DNA of 52,175 nt from Triparma columacea. Taxonomy: Eukaryota > Sar > Bolidophyceae > Parmales > Triparmaceae. The DNA lies in assembly GCA_030267965.1 (NCBI GenBank), contig BRYA01000263.1, positions 1,103 through 53,277 on the forward strand, in the 5' to 3' direction. A program made the position numbers and the translations under genes. Below are positions 40,897 to 51,741 of the stretch, piece by piece. The notes beneath the pieces were generated by a model. It was not told the origin of the DNA and ran no database searches. It saw only the letters and a program-made list of their open reading frames with translations. Each line of letters starts with the position of its first letter. The first letter of the stretch is position 1.

Positions 40897-43800
40897 TCAT
40901 CTCCTTGGTGCAAAAGCAGGATTAGCCCCAAACGCCCCTCCCCCCCCCCCGCCTCCGAATCCTCCCCCCCCACCTCCAAACCCTCCGCCCCCTCCCCCGA
41001 ATCCTCCCCCCGAATTATTACTCGCTAGCTGTCCAAACCCTCCCCCACTCCCCTTGGCACCACCTCCGAAAGCCCCCCCACCCATAGTCTGCTGGGTCCC
41101 GAAGCCTCCTCCCCCCCCCCCTCCTAGTTGTGAGTTCCCAGCCCCGAACCCTGATCCACCTCCACCCCCAAATCCCCCACCCCCTACTTGGTTCCAGTAG
41201 TTAGGTGGTAGGTTGTATTTCTTGCTCAAGTTCGCCAGCATCTTCTGCTCCTGTCCCCTGTATTTCATAAGCACCTTGTCCACGTCAGATACCTTCGTTG
41301 GGTTATATTGTTGGTAGAACTTGGTAACCATAGACCTGTAATCACCTCCCCCACCTAGAGAAGCCTGTGCTCCGAAACCACCTGATGTAGTCGCCCCACC
41401 TCCGAAGGTTGTCGTCGACCCAGAGTTCCCACCGAAGGGCGTGGACTGCTGTGATGAGGAGGCACCTCCGAATGGTGACTGGTTGGATTGTTGACTTCCC
41501 CCAAAAGGCGATGGCGCAGCAGCGGCGTTACCAAACGGGGAAGGTGACGGTGCAGCGGCTGCGTTACCGAATGGTGAATTCGTGGCAGCGGCAGAGTTAC
41601 CGAACGGCGACGCGACAGACCCTGAGTTTCCAAAGGGTGAAGGAGATGGTGCGGCCGCCGACTTACCGAACGGTGAAGCAGCTCCGGCCCCGGGGTTTCC
41701 GAAAGGCGTCTTGGTACCGAAGGGTGATGCCCCTGTTCCCCCCCCCGAGTTGAAAGGTGTTTTAGTACCGAACGGTGAAGGTTGTCCTGTTGACTTTTGA
41801 GTTCCAAATGGTGTCGACTGCTGACCTCCTCCTCCACCCATTCCTCCCCCTCCCCCGTCCAGGGGGTTGGCGACCTTGTACTTTGTTGAGAGTTTCACAA
41901 AGAGCTCCTTCTCCCTACCCTTGTACTTGGCGAGTGTCGTTGTGACCTCTGAGACCTTTGAGGCGTTGTGTTTCTGATAGAACTCGGTTAGTAGCTTCGT
42001 GTAGTCTAGAGCTCCCGAACTTCCTCCACCAAAGGGAGTTGCAGAGGCAGGCTTGGAGGAATTGAATGGGTTGGAGGCTCCGGACGACGACGTATCTGAC
42101 CCGAAGAGGTTCGTGCTTCCTGTGGTAGTTGGGGCCCCGAACCCAGACTTAGCGGGAGCGGGACTAGAGGCGATTCCGAAGGAGCCGGAAGACGCCTTAG
42201 GCTTCGTTGCTGTGTCATCCTTGGTAGTACCGAAGCCACCGAAACCTGCTGACTTGGCCCCCTCGTTATTTTTGGCTGCACCAAATCCTCCTCCGAAACC
42301 ACCTTTGGCATCTGCCTTAATGCTTTCCGGTTTCTTCACCTTTTCATCGTCCTTCTTCAAGGCACCTCCGAATCCACCCCCGAACGAGAACGCCCCTCCT
42401 TCCTTCTTTTCGCTGCTTGGTTTCAACTTATCCTTCTTCTCTGCCCCCTTCTCTGCGGCCTGGGTTCCTTGTCCGAATGAGAAGGTGCCTTTGTCGGCCT
42501 TTGCTTCTGTGGTAGTATTTATCTTCTTCGCTGCAACTTCCTTCTTCTTTGCCTCCTCCCTCTTCTGTATTTCTATAATCTCCTCCTTCTTCCTCTCTGC
42601 TTCTAATTTCTTCTTCTCGTTTTCGTCTACCTCCTCCTTGGAGATGTTGAACAGTGCCTTCATGCTGTCGTTTGCGAAGCTCTTTGCGTCGATGGTTTTC
42701 CTGGATACTCTCCCTCCGAATCCCCTAACAGTTGCCCTCTGGTCTACCTTTGGCTCATCCTTAACGACCAGCCCCGAGTTGTTGATTGGCGATGTGAAGT
42801 GCGTCGACCCTGCGCCTTCGATTAAGCCCGTCGAGGGTGACCCCCCGTACCTCTCCCTCCACCCGCTCGTCCTCTTCTTCGACGGTGAGAAGACGTCGAC
42901 CTTTTTCGTGAAGGTCTTGGTCCTCACCTGGGCACCCTTGGAGCTTCGAAGCTGAATGGCGGCGTAAACCTTGTCAGATATATCGTTTTGCTTCACCGAG
43001 TCGATTCCGACCTGCTGCCTCCTCTCTATGGCAAGGGGGGAAGGGCTCAAGACGACTTCCCTCGGAGAGTAGATGAGCTGTCGCGAGGAGTTTGGCGTTT
43101 TTATGATTGGTGAAGAGTTCGAAGTGTCGAGACCGAATTTTCCTCCCCTCCCCCCCCCGCTCGTGGCCACGATTGCCTTATTGTTCGCCTCGAACTTGTC
43201 CTCAACCTTCCTCTCTATGTCCTCAACCTTGACGAGGAGCGACTTGGTCTTGTCGTACGACTGCTTCAGCGCGGTGAACAGCGCCCTCTTACCCTCCTCC
43301 CCCGCCTTCTTCTTCTGCTGGGGTAGGCTGAGGAGGATCTTGTTCTTCGAGTAGTCATAGAGCTCCATCTGGAGGTTGAGCCTCGTGCGGGTCGTGTCAA
43401 TCGTGCGGGCTATGGACGTCACGGCGAGGTGGAGCTGCGCACGAATTGGGTTTTGTTAGTGGGTTGCTGGTGGCAATTTTCATCGCCACGCTGATGCATG
43501 CTTGCCGCGTTCTCACCTCCTTCTTCTTCGCTGCGTCCTCCGCCGAGAGTGGGTGGGTGGACAAAATCGACGATGATCCCGCGTTAGGGCTCTGCCTCCC
43601 GCTCGGTGACAAGCGCAAGAGGTTCTTGGACGCCTTGATCTGTCGGCTGATGTCCTCCTTCTGGGATTCGAGCGCGACCACCTTGTTGTGCTGCTCGTTG
43701 ATGTCGCTCGCGACGCACTTGAGGTCGGACCTGATGACCATGAGCGAGGCGGCAAGGTCGTCGACCTTGGAGGTCGTGAGAGTTGAGGTGGAAGGAGTAG

Positions 43801-46800
43801 AGGGCGCGGAAAGGTTGGCGAGGGTCTCGGAGAAGGAGGAAATCAGAGACCAGACCTCGTTCTCGTACTTGCTCTTGGGCTTAGTAGCAGCAGGGGCAGG
43901 AGCAGGGGCAGGCGTGGAGGCAGGCTTTGCTGAAGAGAAGGGGTTCTTTGGCGCTGCCTTGGACATTGGTGGGTAAGCTGAGGATGTGGTGGCAGGTGGT
44001 GTGGGAGCCTTAACAGCTGGTGCACCGAAGGAGAAGGTAGAAGAAGTAGCAGGTTTTGGTGCGGGTGCAGGTGCAGCGGCTGTCTTTGAGAAGGGGTTTT
44101 TAGGTGCAGTTTTGGACATTGGTGGGTATGCCGAGGATGCAGCGGCGGCTGGTTTAGGTGCAGGTGCAGGTGCAGCGGCAGACTTTGAGAAGGGGTTCTT
44201 AGGTGCAGCTTTGGACATTGGTGGGTAAGCCGAGGATGCAGCTGCGGCTGGTTTTGGTGCGGGTGCAGCGGCGGCCTTTGAGAAGGGGTTCTTAGGTGCT
44301 GCCTTGGACATTGGTGGGTAAGCCGATGATGCAGCAGCGGCTGGTTTTGGTGCGGGTGCAGCGGCAGCCTTTGAGAAAGGGTTCTTAGGTGCTGTCTTGG
44401 ACATCGGTGGGTAAGCCGATGATGCAGCTGCGGTCGGTTTTGGTGCAGGTGCAGGTGCGGCCTTTGAGAAGGGGTTTTTAGGAGCAGCTTTGGACATTGG
44501 TGGGTAAGCTGAGGATGCGGCGGCGGCGGCGGCTGGTTTTGGTGCGGGTGCAGGTGCTGTTGCACCGAAGAGTGGTTTCGTAGGTATGCCCCCTGTCTCC
44601 GTCTCGGTAGTTTTCAAGGAAGCCCCAAAACCCGACTCGAATAGTGGCTTCGTCGGGACCCCAGCATCACCAGCGGAGGAAGTAGAAGAGGAGCCGAAAC
44701 CTGCCCCAAATAGTGGCTTAGTAGGGATCCCTGATGCAGGACTCTTGGTTGTATCTGTAGGTTTTGCAGAACCGAAACCTGACCCGAATAGTGGTTTCGT
44801 TGGGATCCCTGACGCAGGACTCTTGGTTGTATCTGTGGGTTTTGCAGAACCGAAACCTGCCCCAAAGAGTGGTTTCGTAGGGATCCCTGACGCAGGACTC
44901 TTGGTTGTATCTGTTGGTTTTGCGGACCCGAAACCTGACCCGAATAGTGGTTTCGTTGGGATCCCTGACGCTGGACTCTTAGCTGTATCTGTGGGTTTTG
45001 CGGACCCGAAACCTGACCCGAATAATGGTTTCGTTGGGATCCCTGACGCTGGACTCTTGGTTGTATCTGTTGGTTTTGCAGAACCGAAACCTGCCCCAAA
45101 TAGTGGTTTCGTCGGTATCCCTCCCGAGTTCTTCTCTCCCCCTTCCTTCCCTGCTGCCTCCTTTGGTTGTACTGATCCGAAGCCCCCGAAGGACGTAGCC
45201 GTGGAACCTGCACCGAAACCGAACGTTGTAGAGGGAGCTGGAGAAACGGAACCGAAACCCGTCGTTTTGGAGGGAGAACTAGCAGGAGCTGGCGCAGCGG
45301 ATGTCTTTGAGAAGGGGTTCTTAGGTGCTGCCTTGGACATTGGTGGGTAAGCCGAGGATGCTGCGGCGGCTGGTTTTGGTGCGGGTGCAGGTGCAGCTGG
45401 TTTTGTTGCGGGTGAAGCGGAGGTCTTGGAGAAAGGGTTCTTAGGTGCTGCTTTGGACATTGGTGGGTAAGCTGAGGATGCGGCAGCAGCTGGTTTTGGT
45501 GTAGGTGAAGCTGAGGACTTTGAGAAAGGGTTCTTAGGTGCTGTCTTGGACATTGGTGGGTAAGCCGATGATACAGCGGCGGTTGGTTTAGGTGCGGGTG
45601 CAGCTGCAGCTTTTGAGAAAGGGTTCTTAGGTGCTGTCTTGGACATTGGTGGGTAAGCCGATGAATCAGCGACGGCTGTTTTAGGTGCAGCCTCTGACTT
45701 TGAAGATGAGGTGGGTTTAGGTGATACCTCATCCTTCTTTGTACCTTCAACCGTTTTCGTTTCCGGGGTTGTATTGGAACCGAATAGTGGCTTAGTTGGT
45801 ATCCCATCCGATTTATTATTCGTTGAATTGTTAACCCCTACTTTATTTCCAAACAATGGTTTCGTCGGTATACCTCCTGTCGTAGTAGGTGCCTGTGTTG
45901 CGAAGGACGACCCGAACGCTGATCCTGTTGATGCTGTTGCAGCGCCACCGAAACTGAAGGATATCGCACCACCTCCTGAACCAAAGGTTGAAGTTCCAGA
46001 TGGGGAACCAAACGAGAACCCGGTGGATGCGGGGGCAGGGGCGGGGGCTGGGGTAGGGATTGCCTTTGCTTTTTCCTTAGTATCATCAATTCCTCTAACG
46101 AGTGATATGATTTCACTCACGACGTCACCCTCTCCCCCTACGCCCTTCCAAATCCTGACCCCTCCACCACCGACGTAGACGCCGTCAGACTTTACGAGGA
46201 CACCGCAACACATGGTCTCCTCGTCGGAGACTGGAATCGTCTCGACCATTTCCTGTTTGGGTTTTTTTGGAAGTTTTGGAAAACGATCAAATAACAGAAG
46301 GTGTTGTGGGGTTAGTTTAGAGCACTAATTCTCAGCTGTTTACCTCTTGCTCTCTCTCTCTCCCCCCCCCCAAACTCCCCTCTACCGTCCCCTCCTCTTA
46401 CCTCGCTTTCAATGATATCAACCCCATCATCCTTAACCTTACAAACGCATACATTGCTGCTAGCGGAGCATCCTATCGCCAATACATCCCCTCCCTGGGA
46501 GACGTGAAAGACTGGGGTGTGATCGGCCGAGAAGAAAGGACAAGGATCACAACCGTCGAAATCTGATACGCATTTCCAGGACTTGTTTTTTTTTTGGATT
46601 GGAGCAAAAAGAGAGAGAATATGGGGATTTAAGGGAGAGAGATATGAGGGGGGGGAATAATATAAGATGGTGAAGGGTTAGAGTTTTGAGTGAGTGAAGA
46701 TAAGTGTACCAACCCTCTCAGGTACATCAATAGAATTACCCCCCCCCCTCCTCTCTTACCTTATCGTACACCCTAGCCTGAGTAGTAATCTGCCCTTCCT

Positions 46801-47380
46801 CCTCCTTCGCATAACACGCAAGTAGGAGTCCCCCACCTAGCGGTTTCATGAGTCTGGGTTGTCCTAATTCTTTGTCAGTTTTAGTGTCCAGAGTGGATGG
46901 GGACGTTATCGAACCGTCTTTATTACCTAATATTAAGGCACCATCTTTTACACATACTGATATTACCTCCGGATCGATGTTTGTTGCGGGTTCGCAGAGG
47001 GGGCCTGAGGGTGTAGGGGTTACGAGCTTCCATAGTCCAGTGTCTGACTCCTTGCATAGGAAGGCATCATGGAATGGTTCGACTTTCTCAATGTTTTTTA
47101 TGTTCTTTACGTGGACGTCGTTTAGTGTGATGTTATTGGTTGGGGTTGGGGTTGTGTTGTCTGAGTATATGCATAATTTTGCAGCTCCACACTCGTATAT
47201 TCCAACAATTTGAGGAGTGTCGGCAGAGGGGGAGACGGGAGTGGTAGTGTTTTGTCCTTTAATAGTCTTTATACTAGAGTTTGTGTCGATGAGGTAGCTG
47301 TTTGATATTGTAGAGAATGTATTAGATGATAACGGTATATCATTACAACTAATTGAAGGAATAAGGGAGAGGAGAGGCAT
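40897..47380 (-). CDS. NUP214/Nup159-type FG nucleoporin, giant
   Basis: Exons 47380-46760, 46581-46402, 46252-43517 and 43434-40897 join with phases 0 to 2024 residues. Residues 1-330 read as a beta-propeller split over three exons (PQIVGIYECGAAKLCIYSDN, PVFHVSQGGDVLAIGCS, GVYVGGGGVRIWKG). Then follow a long FG/PLFG region with about 26-residue GIPTKPLFG units and about 30-residue SAYPPMSKAAPKNPFSK units, two helical stretches near 1060-1150 and 1195-1270 that look like coiled coils, and a second GFG/SPFG-rich region to the end. Propeller, FG, coiled coil is the plan of NUP214, which docks the mRNA-export helicase DBP5 at the cytoplasmic face of the pore. Two copies of an FYQ..N..KVS.V module lie in the second FG region. 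Introns 1 and 2 are 178 and 149 bp. Confidence 0.82.
43890..45700 (-). repeat. Coding tandem repeats of the FG nucleoporin
   Basis: Two repeat families alternate: units of about 75-80 bp encoding GIPTKPLFGSGFGSAKPTD-like sequence at about 44580-45120, and units of about 90 bp encoding SAYPPMSKAAPKNPFSK-like sequence at about 43915-44560 and 45300-45670. Copies are close to identical, implying recent expansion or homogenisation. Confidence 0.9.
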
Positions 47381-47871
47381 GGAGCCTTTTTTTGGGCCTC
47401 CATCGGGAGCTTCCGAGCTTCGAGAATGGACTTTTTTCCAGACTGCCTTTTCCTTTTTGCCCCAGTCGTCCTTTCCCCTTCTTCGTTCTTCCTCGTCTCC
47501 TCAAAACCTTCATATCTCTCCAAACGCTCACCTCTAACTTCTCGATTTAATCTGCTTCCTTGATTTAATCTCCCTCCTCCTTTCACTCTTTTGGATCTCT
47601 CAATCATTCTATAAATATACACATATACACACGCACCCTCCCATACACAGATACACACAGACACACAACCATACACACAACATACCAACCTTAAACAATT
47701 CAAAAAAGACCTTCAAAAACAAAACCTGCCACCGACCCCTCACCCCTCACCTCCTGTTCTCCCTACCTCCCTCCCCTCCTCATCTACAAACTCAAACCAC
47801 ACACGCACACACTGCATACTGTACCCACACATAATATCCCCACACAAACAAAGCGACACCTTCACCATACC
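47381..47871. other. Divergent intergenic region with CA-rich tract
   Basis: This 491-bp gap separates the nucleoporin start from the RAB3GAP1 start. A CA-rich simple sequence with interrupted ACACAC runs spans about 47610-47690 and a C/A-rich stretch continues to 47860. No other feature is seen. Confidence 0.6.
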
Positions 47872-50800
47872 ATGAAAAGCTCCGTAACAGACCACACGAC
47901 AGCGAACAATTTTGAGTTAGTCCTCAGTCATCTAACCTCCTTCCTCACCTACGCCTCCCTAACAACCTCTTCAAAGTTCCACTCCCCCCCCACCTCCCGC
48001 ACCCGCGCCCACACCCACAAGAAGTCCCGTACCTGTCTACTCAAGAAGTCATACCCCTCATCCTCTGGCGTCACAACCTGTTCCCTATATTCATCTCCAC
48101 CTCCACCCCCTTCACCCCCCATACCTATACACCGTCCTACCCCACCATCCCTAGAACTCTTAGGTTGTCTATCACCACTTGTAACACCACCATATAACGA
48201 AGCACCTGAAGCACTTAACCTACAGCAGTATATCTTAGTACATACTACAATCCCATTACCCTCGAGTAGGTTATTAGACGTAGTTAGTGTAGCTGGCAGG
48301 AATTGCGGGGTGCCTATTATACCTAAATTTGACAACACTAAAGACGACGAGTCGTGGATGGTTGATGTTAGGGTTAGAGGGGGAGGAAGGTGGGAGATAT
48401 TTAAGGAGGTTGTGCAGATGGGGGGAGGGATTAAGGATAGGGTTGAAGGGGCGGGAATTAAGGATTATACTAAAAGAAGGTAAGGGGGTTGGGGGGGGAA
48501 GAGAAAACCTAGGTAGAGGGAGGAGGTGAACTTGGCTTTGTGTTGTTTTGGTTTGGAGGTCTCTTTACTGAACCCCGACTTGACGATTCAACAATACAAC
48601 TGTTGCTAACACGTTCATATCTCTCTCAGCGTTCGCTCGTCATATTACTGGGTCCGAAAGATGAAGAAATGGCGGTCGCGTCCTCCTTCCGTCTCCTCCT
48701 GTCCTCCCCACCCTCACACTTCCCTCGTGTTAGAGCGTTTAGAAAACTTCAAAGGTGACAAACTATTCGGTCCTATCAACGACCCGTTAGAGTCGCTATC
48801 ACTTAGCCATACTATCACTACGGGGGCAGGGAGCAGGACAGTATTGAACTTCAAGTTTGTTAAATCCCCCATCCTAAACACAAGTATAACACCTCGGCTA
48901 TTCCTAGCTGGTTACATAAAGTCCCTCTTACTACCCCCGGATACAGCGTTAGAGAACATGAAGGTTCACCCCCTCCCTGAGACAGCGAGAACACCTGAAT
49001 GGGTAGGTTGGAAAACGAAGGGTTTAATTGAGGGGTTGGAGGATTGTAAGGGGGTGAAGGGGAAGAGGAAATTTGATGTTGGGGGGCTTTTTAAATACGT
49101 GAATGAGGAGGAGGGTACAGAGATGGATGTAAGGGAAGGACAAATCATAGCGAGGTGAGGTTTTTTTGGGGGGGGGGGAGGGGGGGGAAGAGAATGTGAG
49201 GGTATATACATTAGATTTCCAACTTAACTTAACCCTCCCCTCTTCCCTAGCTGTCATTCCCTCCTCCCAAACGTATCCCCAATCGGTCGTTTCTTAAGTA
49301 CGTTAACAATGTCGTTATTCCCCCAAAAGACCCTCCAGAACATAACCACATCTTACCTCCACTCTATCCAACGTCTCCGGCAAGAATGCGAAAGAGGACG
49401 TTGGGGTGTTGAAACTGGGTTAACGGGAGTTGATGGGGTGGGGGTGTGTGGGAGGGATTATGAAGGGTTTGGTATACTCGGACAGAAATTAGCGGTTTTA
49501 GGGATGGCGGTTGAGGAGAGGGATAGGATTAGGAATGGGAAAGGGAAAGTTGAAGGGGAGGGTGGGTATGAGGGTGATGAAATTATTATGGGGAATGAAA
49601 CACTTAGAGTTGGAAGGGTGGGAGGTTATGAGGAGGTGGAGGAGGATGTACAACAGAAGGTTAACAGGGACGAGGATAAGGAGGAGGAGAAGGAGGTGGA
49701 GGAGAAGGAGGAGGAGGAGAAGGAGGAGGATAAAGACTCGAAGTCGGTAGAGGATATTTTGGACACGGGGGAAATTCTCCCCCCTACTGCTTCGATTGTT
49801 ATCCTCGGTCACAACAAACGAACAGAGGGAAAGGCACCGACACCCAAGTCAGGGAACAGGAGGAAGTTTATCAAGGACAGAACGGTGATGTTAAAGAAGG
49901 TTAAGAAGATCGTAGTCAGATCCATCATTAGCAAGACGGACAAGGAGGAAGAGGAAGACACGAGAACCCCTCCGACCCCCCCGCCGCCTAATCACCCGAC
50001 GCCTAATCCCTCGACCTCCGAGGTCTCAACAACCTCCGAACAGTTCCACTCCCCTCAATCTTCACCAATCTCATCGCCGCGACCCTCATCGTCCTCCCTA
50101 TCATCCTTCCCCCTCGCCCCCCGCCCTCCTCTAACCATCGACGTAATCCTCCAACGTAAGATGATGCTTCACCTCTGCAAGGGCGCAGACCGTCAAAAGG
50201 CCCAGGTCTTCAACTCCTTCAACCTACCCCTAATCAAGAGCGACATCGCGGCTTTCAAGGCACACAACCCAGGCCTGGACTTCTCGTGTATTAAGCCATA
50301 CCTTTTGGAGAACTACACTGACATACCATACTCGGTCGATGTACTCTCCACACTTTACGAATCAACCCCACCACTTAAGGCATCAGAGCAGCCGTGTCTG
50401 TACGACCCTGAGGCAGAGATCGAGAAGATTTTAAACTTCCTTCAAAACCTCCCCCCATACGTACTGTTTAATCAATTGTTGTCAACGGCGTTTGCAAACG
50501 CACTCTTCTCACTTATGAACTCCAACGTAGAACCAGGTGGAACTACTGATAAGGTTATGATGAAGTTAAAGAAACAACTTAACTATACATGCGAGCTACT
50601 TAAAAGGGAGGTCGAGGAGGGTGAGTGTGTAACTGAGATTAGAGAGGAGTGCGTGATTGACCAGACCACGCTTATGGCGTGTGAGAAGGCGTGCGAAATG
50701 ATCGAACAAACTGACCTATATGTTAGTAGGGTGCTGAGCGTTGGGAATAAAACGGGCGTTTGGGACGCGGTGGAATTCGAGGTTACGGAGGACGAGTTTA

Positions 50801-51021
50801 AGTGTCATGGTGAGAGCGGGTCGGTAATAATGGAGGGTGACGTTGACGCTTACAGGAGGTTTAAGGAGTTCCTCAAGGAGGAGAGGGGGGGAGATAGGGA
50901 ACCTGACGAGGTGGAGATGGTGGCGGTTGCGGATGGAGGGGGGGGGGAAGTCGCGGGGAGGACGTATGTTAAAATGAAGGGAGGGGGGAAGGGGGTTATG
51001 TACGGGTGCGTGATTAAATGA
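47872..51021 (+). CDS. RAB3GAP1: Rab3 GTPase-activating protein catalytic subunit
   Basis: Exons 47872-48479, 48630-49154 and 49251-51021 join in phase to 967 residues, close to the ~980 of the human protein. N-terminal parts match loosely (VRSSYYWVRKMKK, LFGPINDPLESLSLSHT). The clearest match is C-terminal: LIKSDIAAFKAHNPGLDFSC, then DPEAEIEKILNFLQNLPPY and ANALFSLMN follow the order and spacing of the RAB3GAP1 catalytic region at about residues 670-800. A long Glu/Lys-rich insert lies near residue 510. RAB3GAP1 with RAB3GAP2 acts on Rab3/Rab18 in membrane traffic and autophagy. The segment before LYDPEAE (PLKASEQPC) has no arginine where the animal protein has several. Confidence 0.8.
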
Positions 51022-51741
51022 AGGATGTCTTGTTAGAAGTTAGAAATAAACGAAGGGCTTGATCTTAACATTATTTACGCTGGGCAACGTGGGCATGTAA
51101 GGGATAGGGTTAGGCGGAACTAAGAGTTGGTTTGGGCTTGTTTGGTTTGAAGGAGGGAATGGGAGGAGGGAGGAAATGTGATGAACGTTGTTTGTTTCAA
51201 AGCTATCGTATTTTTGAAGATAGGGAGAAAGGCGATAGCACCAAGGGCGAGTGGATGCTACGAACTTGCTGGCTGGTGGTTTTATGTGTTGTGAGTGGGA
51301 AGGATTGGAGCAAATTGTTTTGCCCTTGCTAAATTCGCTGTGAGGAGAGATTATCGACTACTAGCGGTTGGATAATACTAACAACGAAAAACAAACTATC
51401 TTAACACAAAATAATTGACAAAAACGCGGTGATAAGGGATTTAAAAACTAGGACATTCCTAGGGCTTGCGAGTTGACACCTTCTTCGGACCATTGGAGGA
51501 GTGGGGCTACGGGACGTGTGGTTAGGAGGTACGTTGGGAGGGAGGCTGATCGGTGGAGGGGGGGGAGCGGTCACGGATGGAAACACCTAAAGAGAGGAGC
51601 TCCCCACAACAGCCCCCTTCCGAATCAGTAAAAAAACCGAATGAGTAAAAAAAAAAATTAAGCTGCACGGCTTTTATTGAAAAAAAACGCGCAATAACTA
51701 CGCACTATATGCCCCCACTCACCCCCCCTCCCTCCCCCCAG
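51022..51741. other. Intergenic region; possible signal-peptide exon of the next gene
   Basis: Bases 51022-51250 hold nothing recognised. At 51256 an ATG opens MLRTCWLVVLCV, followed by a GTGAGT donor at 51292, which would splice in phase to the exon at 51742 and provide a signal peptide for the receptor; the intron would then be 450 bp, long for this window, so this is tentative. A-runs at 51640-51690 are the other notable element. Confidence 0.4.

Noticed and set aside
42053..45350. Long rightward open frames opposite the nucleoporin (for example 42053-42955 and 44586-45350)
   Set aside because: They mirror the repetitive FG coding sequence on the other strand; their proteins are antisense translations of the Pro/Ala/Gly repeats with no domain or independent start context.
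43397..46249. The two large leftward frames 40897-43422 and 43397-46249 as separate genes
   Set aside because: A GTGAGA donor at 43516 and an acceptor before 43434 join them in phase, and a propeller exon pair lies upstream, so they are exons of one nucleoporin.
47600..47700. CA-rich tract as a possible CRISPR or telomere-like array
   Set aside because: It is irregular simple sequence without equal spacers or a telomere repeat unit.
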